Positions 22,471 to 33,619 of a stretch of 64,000 bases of DNA are shown here, one piece after another; position 1 is the first letter of the stretch; the number at the start of each line of letters is the position of its first letter. Source of the DNA: Neurospora crassa OR74A (lineage: Eukaryota > Ascomycota > Sordariomycetes > Sordariales > Sordariaceae); NCBI RefSeq assembly GCF_000182925.2, contig NC_026507.1, forward strand, positions 3,224,001 through 3,288,000, written 5' to 3'. The translations under genes and the position numbers were made by a program. The notes below the pieces were generated by a model. The model saw only the letters and a program-made list of their open reading frames with translations, did no database searches and was not told the origin of the DNA.

Positions 22471-25244
22471 GGCCGGAGGCAACACCTAGGTGCGGGTGTT
22501 GAGCGATGTCGTCGGGAACAAAAAGTAAGGCGATCAAGCGATTGCCACGGATGGGTCTGGCGGTATATGGCGGTAGAGATATGTATGTGATGGCCGGCAA
22601 GGGTGGCCGGCCACGGACTATCGGTTGATCGAGGTTCGCGGGGCGGGGAAGGCTGAGGCCGATCGTTTTTGCGCGAGTCGTCTGATGTTTTTTGCTGGAT
22701 AGTACCTGCTGGAACGGGACGAGAGCAGCCTGACGTGTGGCGCAGAGACAGATAACAACAACAACAACAACAACGAAAGACAGGAAAGCGAATGCAAGGT
22801 ATGGGCCGGGCTGCTGGTGGGATACCTAGAGTCTACCTAGACTGTCGTGACATGTGGAGGATGTTGTCGTCGAAGATGGGGATAGAGACAAACGAGCGTA
22901 TGTCTTCGACGACCAACAACCCTGAACTGAAAAAAGAGGGTGTTGTGGTTGTTGGGCCCGGACTCGTCTGATTGGGACTCGAGCTATTGGGTTGCGGCAC
23001 AGTTGAGATAACAAAAAAGGTCGGGGTAACTGCTGCGACAGGAACGACAAAACCGTCGGTTCGCGGCAGGTGGTATAGCCTGTGTGGGTAGGTAGACGGG
23101 AGGTAGTGTCCCGAGGTACGGCCTCCTCTGGTAGTTAGATGGGCGATAGCTTCAAATAGGCAATACCTAGCTAGGTAGCTACCTGGGTATATCCGGTACC
23201 TGGACTACCTCTAGGTAGGATCGGTCGACGATGCTGTGGAGAGAAGAGGTACAGTCTAGAGGTAGTAGGTCTAGGTAGGTAGTGTAGAGGTGATGGCGAC
23301 GGGATAGTCTCTTGTGTCTTGTGTGTGTTACTGTGTGACTGACAGGATGGATAGATGGAAGCTGAATGAGGAATGGAGATGGCAACCACCTAATCGAGGT
23401 TGAGATCGGTGGACAGAACAGGTACGGTACTATTGTGTGGTTGGCTGAGCTGACACAACTTGACGGATTGAACCAAAGAGGAGGTGTGGTTGCTGTGTGG
23501 TATGGTAGTGAGTGGTACGACAACGTCAACGTCAACGACCACGATCTTGCGTCTAGCTCAGCTTGTTTCGTCGTTTGTTTGGTGTTGGTGTTGGTAAGGT
23601 AGGTAATTAGTTGGTCAGATCGTGACCCGATGCCCGACTGGAAATTGACTCGATAAAAAAAAAAAAAAAAAAAAATACCGATGGATAAAAATGGAAGGTA
23701 TCGGACGACACTGAAATTAGATGACCGAGTGAAATGACCCCTTTCTGAATTGCCCGCTCGTGATTTCCCTAGGCATATGTGCTTCCCGTCCCTTGCCCAT
23801 GTCCAGCGATGGATTCCCAATCTTTTCGCGGCCGGGCCAGACTCCGGTCGCGCATGAAGAACACCATACGACAGGCCTTGTTCGGTGAAGTGTCTTTTTG
23901 TGCATCCAGATCAGATCCTTTCTCCGAGATGGCAGCACGTCCAAAACGTGTCGCTCGGGCGTGTGTGCTGGGAGGGGAAAATTGTCCCGCACTATGTACG
24001 GTTTTGCCCGCCCATTACCCACCCAAGCAAAGCCCGAGAAGGGACCTAAGCCCAACACCGTGGCCCGTCCAGTCGCCGGGGTCACCCACCTACCTCTACC
24101 TCTACCTCTACCTCTCTCCACTGTCCGCTACATAGAAGTAGAGGTAGCAGCGCCGAGCTGTCTCGGGCGGTATGTAGGTACCTAGTGTACACGTACCTTG
24201 TGCCGTAGCGGCGTTGACGTTGTTACCTCTAGTGCACCCAGGCTCCCCTGCTCGCCTGGCCGGTACCATAGTGACCTCGCTGGGGTTTAACAGGCTGAGG
24301 TGTCTGCATATAGGAAGTGGAACAACCAGATCCAAGATCGGTACCCGTGGACACCACCCGACACTACATGGAAGCGAACCTCTGCACTCAGACCTATCTA
24401 GGTAGGTAGTGTACAAATTTCAAAGCCGCCAGCAAGAAACCGGGCGGGCACTCAGCGGATCGAACGAAACAGACCCGACCCTACCCAACTTCAAATGTTC
24501 TTTTCACGTCTGTCATGTGGAAGCTGTCGGCTCATATCACCAAGTGATCAACATTCAACAGACGCCAAAACCGGTGGTTTCCGCTTAATCCGTGCTTTTA
24601 ACTGCAAGGATCCCAGTTAACCGGGCCCCCGTCCCCCGCCCGTGCATCTGATAGACCCGACCCGACTTGGCGGCCCCGTTCCCTTCTTAAAAAAAAACAA
24701 TGAAAAAAAAAAAAAAAAAACTCTCCGTGCTTCACCTCACACTCTCCACTTCGGGCTCCCGGGCTTCCCTGACAATCCGTCGTCGCCTGCTGTTTCAACC
24801 CTGGGACCGATTCGGGGAGAGGCTGCAGCTATGCCGACCCGACCCATCTGAAACATCCTTACCTAAACCTCTTCGCAGATACCGACCGACTCTTTCGAAA
24901 CTGCGTAAAGACACCAATAACAAAAAAGGTACATGTTACCGGCGATCCCGCCCAAAACTTCCCCCGTATATGCTTTGCTCCTGTTTCACTTTGATCCTAC
25001 TACATAGACTAGGACCTCGGGAAACTGGGTTTCGGCATCTGACCGATTCTGCCATGTTCAAAGCTTATTCAAAGCTTATTCAACACCCCAGACTGTTACA
25101 CCAGTCTCCCCACATCAACGACAGGGCACGGTATATAAATCCCTTGTCGACAAAACATTCTTCACTTCAGCGGTACCAATATGAGACTCCCATTCGAAAT
25201 CGTCTCATTACTTGCTTGATAGTTCAAAGCCCAAACACCCTTCC
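22471..25244. other. Long upstream region of the MAPKKK, rich in CCTAGG-type motifs
   Basis: About 2.8 kb between the MAPKKK start and the 3' end of the GH5 gene. It contains an AAC repeat (about 22754-22774), a perfect 14-bp palindrome TACCTAGCTAGGTA (23164-23177) with further CTACCTAGG/TAGGTAG half-sites to about 23285, a 21-A run (23655-23675), a CTCTAC hexamer repeat (about 24092-24118), another TAGGTAGG cluster near 24396-24410 and an A-run (about 24703-24720). It likely includes the promoter and a long 5' leader of the kinase. No gene is supported. Confidence 0.55.
23164..23177. repeat. TACCTAGCTAGGTA perfect palindrome
   Basis: A 14-bp perfect palindrome and longer relative of TACCTAGGTA. 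It heads a 120-bp cluster of CTAGGTAG and TACCT half-sites about 0.7 kb upstream of the MAPKKK ATG. Confidence 0.75.
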
Positions 25245-27675
25245 CTACATGATAACACAAGCGTCCAAAAACCCTTTAGCCTGGTTAAAGACTTGGTCAT
25301 AATATCCCACCTCGGCTCCCTCGCTCGAGTTGCCATTGACCTGCTTGACCACACCCGTGACCCGAAGCGTCTGCTCTCCCTCTCCGTGCCACCACCTCAA
25401 CTTCTGCAACGGCGTCGTCTCTTCCTCGTCACTCCTAATCTCCCACTTGCCCGAGCTTACCTCCACCTGGCACGCGTCTTTGGGGAAATGGTAGTCGGGC
25501 AAGAAGACCACCGTTGGGGTGTCCGGCTTGGCCGCCTCCGGAGCTTGGATTGTTACGTGGAACTGGCATGACCGGAGGTCAAACCCATATTTCTTGACGG
25601 TACCGGCCGTGGCTATGGGTGCTGGACGCACGTATGCCTCGGCTGCGCGGTACCCGGGACTGTTGGTCAATTCCGGCTGCCGTTGCGTGCTCACTGACGA
25701 TATAGATGGATTGGTGAGCGTGCGCTTGATGTTAGCTGGGGTCACGCTGCTGTCGTCGTCCAAGTCATCATCTTTAGTGCCTGTTGGAGTCGCAATGCTA
25801 GAGCTTGACCCATCGCGACTATGTGACTTTGGGACAGGTGACTCTGGAAGAAGCTTGTCATCCACCGAAAAGATGGACAAATCTTCTCCATTCCATTGAT
25901 CTCCCAATTCATGGTCGTTCTACAATCGTCGGTTAGCTTCAAGTTGGCAAGAGTTGACCATATCTTGATACATACCTTGGTCATATAGAGCCACAAGGTG
26001 TAGCCCTCCAATCCCGCCCCCTCAACACCGTAATGGTTGGCATCCATCGCAGCCGACTGGCTCGAGTAGTCGCCCGTCTTGTAGGCATTCTTGTCATCCA
26101 TGTCGTAAGGAATGCCAAACTCGGTCATCACGCATGGGTGATTCCCAATGTAATCAAGACCTTCCTGTCTCATGGTGGCATGTTGGTTCTTGAAGCAATT
26201 CCGGATAGCCGTTTCTCCAATCTTGATGCCAAACGCAGGGCTCCAATATTTACCGCGAAGAATCCCTATCACGTCGACATTCCACACTCGGTTCCATTTC
26301 TTCGTCATGAGGGTGATGCCGTCGTACCAGTGTGGCGCGTATACGAGCAAAGGGTCATCGCCATCCGGAGTACCAATGATTTTGGGAGGCAGCTCCATCG
26401 TGGGTCCCTGAAGAAGGATAATGGCGTTGGGGTGGATCGATCGTATCGTGTCCCGGTATTTACGGAAAAAGTCCATAAAATAGCGGTTACTGAAATACGG
26501 GTAGTCGACATGTTCGCCCGTCGCAGGATGCTTGCCAAAGTAGTCCTTTTTGAGCAGGGAGTCGGTGGCTGGATCCCAAACACCGTGTTGAGCCCATATA
26601 CACTGGCCTAGTTTCCACCCCGGGTCTCTCTTGTAGCCATAGCGAGACTCGTCGTAGTCAGCCGGTAGCCACGCCTGCTCACCACTGGGATCAATGAGCG
26701 CCCTTCCAACCTTGTACGGACCCATGCCGCCCATGTCCCACGTATCAACCTCAACCGCCCGACCAGACCCCGTAAGTATGGTTTGCCAGATGGTCGGACA
26801 TGTCCCCTTCTTCAAGTTTTGTTCCTTGGGTATGACAGAAATATCCTCGTAGGCAATCATTCCCTTGTTCGGCTCATTCAGACTCTCCCAGCCAAACACC
26901 ACATCGTTCTCAATGTCGCCTGCCTCGTGTATCCGCTGGGCAAGGTGGGCGCAGGCTCTGAGGAAGTGATCCTGTAGGTAGTCCTGGATGTTTACGCCGT
27001 CAATGATGCATTTTGGCGCAAAGTCTCGCCCAGCAAAGAACAGTGTGAACATGGTTGCGGCAGCGAGTCGGTAATAGTTTGTCGACCAGATCATCTTGGG
27101 AAAGTTGTGGGGTTCTGGGTAGACGTTATGAACAATGGCCGCCTCCGTTGCTGCAAAGCTTTGTGGGTTCAAACCAGCAGCGTATAGCGTCCACATGGGG
27201 GCGCCAGAGCCGCCTGAGAAACGAGACCACTGTGGCACACAAATGTTAGCTTCCCAAGCTCAACAACTACACAAGAGAGAAATCCACTTACGACATCCTG
27301 GTGAGGATCCATAAAGATATAGAAGCCGTAGCGCTTGGCCACGCGCAGAACGTCAATGGTGTGCTGTATCCATTCCTCGTCGTAGATACCAGGGCCAGCA
27401 GCTTCAATGGCCTCCCACGTAAACACATAGCGGATGGTGTTGTATCCAAACCGCTTGAGACGCGAAAAATGGAGGTGGGCTTCTTCCTTGGGAAATGGTC
27501 GTCCAGTAAACTTGACGTTGTCGCCATCGAAGAAGTTCTCGCCGACATGGGAAGGCTGCTCGGGTTTGTTGGGATACTTGGCGTCGCCTGCGACATTGAT
27601 GCCTCGTAGGGTAATCTGTCTCCCGTGGACGTCCCGAAAGGAGCCGTTCTCGATGGTGAGGCGGAAGCCGGCCAT
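25245..27675 (-). CDS. GH5 glycolipid beta-glucosidase (GH5_12-type, EGCrP/Sgl1-like)
   Basis: Predicted intracellular retaining beta-glucosidase of the fungal group that cleaves glucose from ergosteryl glucoside or glucosylceramide; which lipid is used cannot be told. Three exons: 27675-27292, 27229-25976 and 25919-25245, with introns after DPHQDV and after LWLYMTK, 770 aa. The TIM barrel starts LRGINVAGDAK and continues with WEAIEAAGPG and DPHQDV|WSRFSGG. Acid/base Glu is in SLNEPNKG (about residue 247) and the nucleophile Glu in MTEFGIPYD (about 498). No signal peptide is visible, consistent with this group. Residues about 565-640 are a Ser/Thr/Asp-rich insertion before a C-terminal beta domain (VTIQAPEAAKPDTP...). 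MAGFRL at 27675 is taken as start; an in-frame ATG 45 bases upstream is possible. Confidence 0.88.
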
Positions 27676-28216
27676 GTTGGTGGTGGCAGTGATATGCCTG
27701 GTTGGTTGGCGATGTATCAATGATGCACAAGGTAATGGAGAGTCAATATACCAACCAGTATACGGATTAATGGATTATGTGGTAGGTTAAAAGGTCAAGG
27801 AAAAGTCAGGAAAAAAAGTTTCGAGTTGGGATGATCGGTCGGTGTTGAGTAGTTCCCGCCTGCTCGTCGTTGATCCCATGTTTTGCCTGCTCGGCTCCAT
27901 GTCAGTGGTCGACGTTTAGGCCTTCCCGTCCCCAATGACGTCGGGGGTTTAGCGTCGGGGGAACTGGGCGGATACACACGATACGGGGAAGACGGGGGCG
28001 TGGGCCAAGGTCCGCCAGCTCAACGATTCCCCATCGCATACACCCCGCCCGTTCGTTAACCAGACTGGTTGAAAGTTTGAGAGAGAGACGGGAATACGGA
28101 AGGTATATGGGAATTGGAAGAGAAGGAACTGAAGAGTTGATGTCCGGTAGGAGGGACGAATACCGCAAACGGACCCAACTCGTTCCATCACTTGACAGGA
28201 TGAGCTAAGTACAGTA
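27676..28216. other. Upstream region of the GH5 gene
   Basis: Promoter side of the GH5 gene, ending at the left end of the transposon relic. I see GC-balanced, unremarkable sequence with no open frame that looks like a protein and no clear regulatory motif. Confidence 0.45.
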
Positions 28217-28244
28217 ATGATCAAAAAATACTGTCACCTCCCCC
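28217..28244 (+). repeat. Left terminal inverted repeat of Tc1/mariner-type element
   Basis: A 28-bp sequence (starts ATGATCAAAAAATACTGTC, ends in a C-run) whose exact reverse complement lies at 29607-29634. The preceding dinucleotide is TA, the expected target of this superfamily. Confidence 0.92.
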
Positions 28245-28450
28245 CACCCTGCATTTGCATCAACCTTCCACCCCGCCATTACTTCTACAACTACCTTTTC
28301 TTTAAACCTTTGCAATTCCATCAACTCCCGGCCAAAATAGCTGATCTTGGTCGCCATTTAACCGGAGATGCCCAGAGTATACGAAGGTTTAAAAAAGATT
28401 TAAAAGAGCCAGAATGTGCAGCTATAATTGCATCGTGAAATACCGGAGTT

Positions 28451-29487
28451 TTGTATCGCCAATTCGCCCAGCAATTCGATTGCAGTATTAAAACTATTAT
28501 CAGAATCTCTAAACACTTCCAAAATTACCACACTCTCAAAGCGCTTCCTAAAAGGGGTAGGAAGGAGAAGTTAACCCCTACAAAAAAGCGATATATCCAT
28601 CGAATAGTCAAAAAGAGCCCTCGGATAAGTTGGAGAGCCCTTATTAATAAGAGTAGTATCATTGTTACTAAGAATACTATCTAGAAGATTTTAGGGAAGG
28701 ATTATCGACGAAAATAAATTTCAATAAAGAGGATTCCTCTCTCAAAGGACGATGCCAAAAAAAGATTAGAGCATTCTAAGGAATTTCGCTATCAAAAGGA
28801 AGTTTTATTGGAGGTAGGCCTATCTTTTTATCAAATTTTTCTTACCTTACTATTAACTACCAAAATATATAGGGAAGTTATTCTAATAAATATTCTATCT
28901 AGAACGCCCCCAATTAGCCCAATAATTCAGTATTTCGACGGCCTTAAAATAAATTTAAACCCGGATTAATTAATTTTAAAGCTTATATTAAAGCTTCTAT
29001 TATTTTAATAGTTTAGAAGATAATTTAGAAGGGTAGATAATTAAACCTCGTTATTATAAACTGTAATATAACTATAGTAAGGAATAGGTATACTTCTAAT
29101 TCTTATATCGATGTTTTAGAGTAAGGATTAGCTCCTTATTATCGTCCGGGAACTTTTTTTCTCTAAAATAATGCGAGAATCTATACTTCGAAGTAAACTA
29201 AAGATTGGTTGGAAGACTACGGTATCTAGTATATAGCGCATCCTACTCATAGCCCGGATTTAAACCCCATTGAGTACGTTTAGAATAAAATAAAGAGGAT
29301 ATTGAAAAAAGAATTCCCAGAACTCTATTTACTAACGGAGAACGAAGCAAATAAGCGTCGAATTAGAGAAATACTTATTAGCATTTAGAATCGCATCCCT
29401 CAAGACTTCATTAACGGCCTTATCAACTTAATGCCCAAACGCCTCGAGGCTTACAGAAGGAATAAAGGCTGGTATACCAAATATTAA
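28451..29487 (+). pseudogene. Broken Tc1/mariner-type DDE transposase
   Basis: Translation still shows an N-terminal helix-turn-helix with RQFAQQFDCSIKTIIRISKHF (about 28457-28518) and KRGRKEKLTP, as in Tc1-type transposases. Toward the end lie the catalytic-domain remnants NARIYTSK (about 29169-29192), THSPDLNPIEYV (about 29245-29280) and a C-terminal LMPKRLEAYRRNKGWYTKY block. Stop codons interrupt it many times, beginning near 28680. The codon expected to encode the second catalytic Asp reads AAT (Asn), as a G-to-A change would give. The middle third is too altered to follow. No functional product is possible from this copy. Confidence 0.88.
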
Positions 29488-29606
29488 ATTAGATTCTAGC
29501 CTTTCATTTGCAATAAGAATCATTAAAAAATATTAAAGTTTAGTAGTAGAATACACTCTAGAAGGTTGGTATTAAGATATTAATAAATAGGGTGCATTAG
29601 GCATTA

Positions 29607-29634
29607 GGGGGAGGTGACAGTATTTTTTGATCAT
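29607..29634 (-). repeat. Right terminal inverted repeat of Tc1/mariner-type element
   Basis: Exact reverse complement of 28217-28244 over 28 bases. It is followed by GAGTTTACC, so the TA duplication is not intact on this side. Confidence 0.92.
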
Positions 29635-30002
29635 GAGTTTACCTATTGTCATTAAATGAAGGGTTAGGGTTTAATACCTATCTACTATATAAGGTACACC
29701 CCCTCCGGGCCGTCAGTGGACGTTGGAGGTTGCAGTTGTTGTCAGCGTGCACCCCTGCATGCCTGCCCGCCCCTCTGCATGGTCCCCGCTCCACTGCAAG
29801 TGCTTTACGCGTACCGCGGTTTTACGACGCGACTATTACTGAATTGAGGTTGTTCCATGAATCGTGAAATCAACACTGGAAAAAAAAGAAAGAAAAAAAG
29901 AAAGGCAATCCTTACCCGACCAAACACTCCCAGATATTCACGGAACGATAGGATACTACTCGATTTCAGAAAAAACTATTTTCGTATTCGAGCGCCTTCA
30001 CA
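29635..30002. promoter_or_regulatory. Upstream region of the primase gene
   Basis: This is the only sequence between the transposon relic and the primase ATG, so it must contain the core promoter. No TATA box is clear. The A-rich stretch at 29879-29904 lies about 100 bp upstream of the ATG. One short open frame (29646-29867) shows no protein-like features. Confidence 0.4.
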
Positions 30003-31849
30003 ATGCCTCATTCCGAATCACCACCAGAGTCAGAGAACTCGCCGATACCCATGGCCAATGTCGACCAAGAGCAAGAGGATGCCGTTGCTGAGAGCACAAC
30101 GGCCCAAGTTCCGGAAGCCCAACAGCCAGCAGACGAAGACGTTGACATGGCAGACTCCAATGCAGTCCTATCCGCCCCGACAAATGGCACAACTCATATC
30201 TCAGAGTCAAAGGCTGAAAGTCAAGCCGAGACGCCAAACAATCAGGATACCCCAGTACCAGAGGCTGCCACGGGTGCGCCGAGCGAGAGCAAACCGGCAA
30301 CAGGAGTGAAGCTCGAAGAGCTGTTTGATGAGATGGACTCTGACGATGACGAGTTCCCTACTACCAAGGCAGCAAAGAGGGAGCCAGCAAGCTCGCCCGA
30401 TCTGCTCTCCTCGCAAAGGTAGCACAACCATGCATTTCAAGCCCAAGACAGCAGAAGCTAACTATGCACAGTGACATGGAGATTGATCTCCACGAAGCCT
30501 CAGATCCCGAAGTCATGCGCACATTCTACCAGCGCCTCTTCCCATGGCGATACCTGTTCCAGTGGCTTAACCACAGCCCAACACCCACCAACGATTTCGG
30601 CCATCGTGAATTCGCCTTTACGTTGCAGAACGACGCATACCTACGATACCAATCCTTCACCACCTCGGATCTGTGAGTTTGTCTATCCGGTTCCCTTCCA
30701 GCTATCCATCTTACTAACCCGACCAACCTGAACAGACTCCGTAAAGATGTCCTCCGCCTCATGCCCTCGCGTTTCGAAATTGGTCCCGTCTACACAGCCA
30801 ACCCCCGCGATCGCAAAACGCTACGGAACTCGTCAGCTTTCCGGCCCCTGTCCAAGGAACTCTGCTTCGATATCGATCTGACAGACTACGATGACATCCG
30901 TACTTGCTGCGACAAAGCCAACATATGCCAAAAGTGCTGGCAATTCATCACCATGGCCATCAAGGTCGTCGACACGGCTCTGCGCGAGGACTTTGGCTTC
31001 AAGCACATCATGTGGGTATACTCGGGTCGTCGCGGTGCTCACGCATGGGTATGCGACAAGAGTGCGCGGGCGCTAGACGACCAGAAGCGACGCGCCATCG
31101 CCGGCTACCTCGAAGTCATCCGGGGCGGCGCGCAAAGCGGCAAGAAAGTCAACCTCCGCCGGCCGCTGCACCCGCACTTGGTCCGCTCCCTCGACATCCT
31201 CAAGCAGCATTTTCAGTCGGACGTGCTTGAGGCCCAAGACCCCTGGCGCACCGAGGACCAGCAAGAGAAGCTCCTCGCCCTTTTACCTTCGGATCAGAAG
31301 CAACTCGTGTCCGCCCTGCGCAACAAGTGGGCTTCATCGCCCGACCGGCCGTCCACCCTGAAATGGGCCGACATCGACAGCGTGGCCAAGACGTCCACTG
31401 CCAAAAACTTTGACACCAAGTCCCTCCTGGACGCCAAGCAGGATATTGTGCTCGAGTACACGTACCCGCGCCTTGATATCGAAGTGTCCAAGAAACTCAA
31501 TCATTTGCTCAAGTCTCCCTTTGTCGTGCACCCGGGCACAGGGAGGGTGTGTGTGCCGATTGATGTGAAGAGGGGATTAGAGAGTTTTGATCCGCTGGGG
31601 GTGCCGACGGTGCAGAGTCTGATTAGGGAGATTGACGAGTGGAAGAAGCCAGAACCAAAAGAAGGGCGCCAGGAGCAGGAGGTGGAGAAGCATGTGGTGG
31701 ATTGGGAGAAGACGAGTCTGAAGGGCTATATTGAGTTTTTCAGAAGCTTCGTGATTGGGTTGATGAAGGATGAGAGGGAGGTTAAGGTGAAGAGGGAACG
31801 AGAGGAGGAAGGAGGAGGAGGAGGAGGAGGTGAGAGTATGGAGTTTTGA
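30003..31849 (+). CDS. PRI1: DNA primase small (catalytic) subunit
   Basis: Catalytic primase of the DNA polymerase alpha-primase complex; makes RNA primers at replication origins and on the lagging strand. Three exons: 30003-30418, 30472-30672 and 30736-31849, 576 aa. The first about 140 residues are an acidic Ser/Glu/Gln-rich extension absent from yeast Pri1 (about 410 aa). The primase domain begins near FYQRLFPWRYLFQWLNH (about 153). It contains the acidic pair in LCFDIDLTDYDD, a zinc-binding Cys cluster (CCDKANICQKCW, about 240-255) and the nucleotide-binding VYSGRRGAHAWVCD. It closes with HPGTGRVCVPID and a Gly run before the stop. Small introns with GTGAG or GTAGC donors keep the frame. 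It is convergent with TRM10. Confidence 0.93.
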
Positions 31850-32239
31850 TGGGTGGATTGAAAATAAAGTCGGAATAGGGGAAACATAGAAGGCTTGGGT
31901 CAAATGTTTGTGCATCTTGTGATGTAAGGGGTCATTGGCGTTGTATGGTAAGGACTGGATATCGTTTGCAGGCCAAGGTTTAGCAGGTCTACGGCTGGCT
32001 TGAACATGGGAACATCATGTCCCTTTTTGATAACTGAGAAGGGTATTTGTTTGGCGGCTCAAAATAATTGGGTATATATGCCCTGTGATGCACCCGCCAT
32101 CCTAAACCATACAACGGCCATCTAATCTGCCACTGGATGTTATGGGGGATCTTCACTGGACTTTTCCTACAGAGCAAAGAGCCGTCATCCACGTCTTCGC
32201 ATTCGAAGGATTGATTCTGGTGGAGGTGAGACAGCGGTT
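31850..32239. other. Convergent spacer, PRI1 / TRM10
   Basis: 390 bp between two 3' ends. It probably contains both 3' UTRs. I see nothing else in it. Confidence 0.5.
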
Positions 32240-33619
32240 CTACCCAGACATTTGCACATCTTGTGCTTGCTCTGTCGTCTGGTCTGTGACCTCGGGAGCT
32301 GCAGCCTCACCATTGGCTTCTTGGGTGCCGTTCTCCTCCTCTTCATCATCCTCGCCGTTGTCCGCAGCAGGGGTACCACATGACGACTCTGCCTTGAGGG
32401 TTCCGCCCTTTCTCTTGGGAATAACGGTCAGGAACGCCTCACCCCAGTCACCGCACTCGAGCCATTTGGCCATGATCTCTACAACCTGGTTTGTCGTGAG
32501 GACGTAGCGGCTCTGCATCGCCATATACTCTCCAATTGGCAGTTTGGCCGTCCGCACCTTTGCCGCCTTGGCCCGGCCGTAGCAGAGGCCCTTCTCGCGG
32601 TTCCTATCCACCAGGCCGCCAATGACGTAGCACGTGTTCGCTTCTAGCTTGTCCAGGGTGTAGTCAGACTCTGCCGACAGGTAAACAATCGACTGGTTCA
32701 CATCCTCGGCCTCTTCCTCAGGCTTCGGCTTGGGAGCCGCAGCAGCAGCAGCATCACCACCCTCACCACCCTCCTCCGTCTCCTCGGCTTCCGGCTCAGG
32801 AAGCAACAACCCACCATTTCCACTCGGCTTGAGGAGATCAATCATGCCCTCCTTGACATCAGTCTCCTCCATCATACCCTTTGCAACCTCTGCCGCCTGC
32901 ATAAAGTCGCCCTCGATGCACTTTACGCCGCCCTTCCAGTTCAGGTGCGCGTTCTTCAGCACCCGCTCGAACCGGTCCTTGAGCTTGCCCTTCCACGAGC
33001 TGATGACCAGCTGCGCCTGGTACTTGGCCCGGCGGTTCTGCGAGTAGGACCGCACAATCTGCGACGACAGCGACACAATTTCGTTTTCGCGCATGTACTC
33101 CTCAAAGTCGCAGTCGATGATGAAGGCCACGGGAACGGGGTGCGCCACCCACGGCTCCTTGCACAGTTTCTTTAGAGCCTCCTCTGGGTCCTGGCCGGCC
33201 GCTTGGGCTTCGGCTACCACGGCTTCTTTGAGGGCTCGCTTCTTGGCTTGTTGTTGGTGTCGCTTTTCTTTGCGCTTTTCCTTGCGTTCTTGTCGGAATT
33301 GCTCGTGGGCTGCTTGGCGGCGGAGACGCTTGAGTTGGTTTTTGGAGATCTTGGGGGTGCCATCAGCTGCTTGGGTATCGACATTGTCGCCATCTCCTTG
33401 TTGTTGTGGCTCTTGAGCGTTGTCTGTAGTGGTGGTTGTGGTTTGCTCGGTCGGTTGCTGCTGCTCGCTGCTGCTGGAAGCCGACTGCTCGGTATGTTGT
33501 TGCTCGACCATCTCTTTTGTTAGCTGCTCCTCCGCCTTTCGCTTTGAATTAGCTGTCGATATGGTGTCTGCTAGAGGTTCTGTTTGGGCCACAGCGACTT
33601 GCGGGGTTTGGTCCGCCAT
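32240..33619 (-). CDS. TRM10: tRNA (guanine(9)-N1)-methyltransferase TRM10
   Basis: SPOUT-class methyltransferase that makes m1G at position 9 of tRNAs using S-adenosylmethionine. Single exon, 459 aa from the ATG at 33619; the frame extends a few codons upstream but only with TTG. Residues 1-85 are Gln/Thr/Ser-rich. A basic coiled stretch (NQLKRLRRQAAHEQFRQERK..., about 93-130) is typical of the family's RNA-binding N-terminus. The catalytic domain runs from VPVAFIIDCDFEEYM (about 158) through VYLSAESDYTLDKL, CYVIGGLVDRNREKG and RTAKLPIGEYM to MAKWLECGDWGEAFLTVIPKRKG. A Glu/Gly/Ala-rich insertion (about 265-300) interrupts the domain. A disordered acidic tail ends it. It is divergent from MSH2 with 490 bp between ATGs. 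Confidence 0.94.
   Translation of the reverse strand: MADQTPQVAVAQTEPLADTISTANSKRKAEEQLTKEMVEQQHTEQSASSSSEQQQPTEQTTTTTTDNAQEPQQQGDGDNVDTQAADGTPKISKNQLKRLRRQAAHEQFRQERKEKRKEKRHQQQAKKRALKEAVVAEAQAAGQDPEEALKKLCKEPWVAHPVPVAFIIDCDFEEYMRENEIVSLSSQIVRSYSQNRRAKYQAQLVISSWKGKLKDRFERVLKNAHLNWKGGVKCIEGDFMQAAEVAKGMMEETDVKEGMIDLLKPSGNGGLLLPEPEAEETEEGGEGGDAAAAAAPKPKPEEEAEDVNQSIVYLSAESDYTLDKLEANTCYVIGGLVDRNREKGLCYGRAKAAKVRTAKLPIGEYMAMQSRYVLTTNQVVEIMAKWLECGDWGEAFLTVIPKRKGGTLKAESSCGTPAADNGEDDEEEENGTQEANGEAAAPEVTDQTTEQAQDVQMSG

Larger units (their letters stand above)
28217..29634 (+). mobile_element. Tc1/mariner-like DNA transposon relic, RIP-degraded
   Basis: A 1,418-bp element bounded by perfect 28-bp inverted repeats. 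The interior, especially 28600-29580, is conspicuously AT- and TA-rich compared with its surroundings and carries many in-frame TAG/TAA stops, some exactly where a Trp or Gln is expected. This is what RIP (C:G to T:A) produces. The target duplication is not clean: TA on the left, GA on the right. It separates the GH5 gene from the primase gene, ending 368 bp before the primase ATG. It is non-autonomous in its present state. Confidence 0.92.

Noticed and set aside
22471-22485. Starts upstream of first ATG for the BCK1-type kinase (also 33634 TRM10, 39593 CDC43, 56682 TAF12)
   Set aside because: These in-frame upstream codons are GTG or TTG, not ATG; fungal nuclear genes normally start at ATG, which follows shortly after in each case.
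28217-28438. 73-codon open frame at the left end of the transposon relic
   Set aside because: It begins inside the terminal inverted repeat and only partly covers transposase-like sequence; part of the dead element, not a gene.
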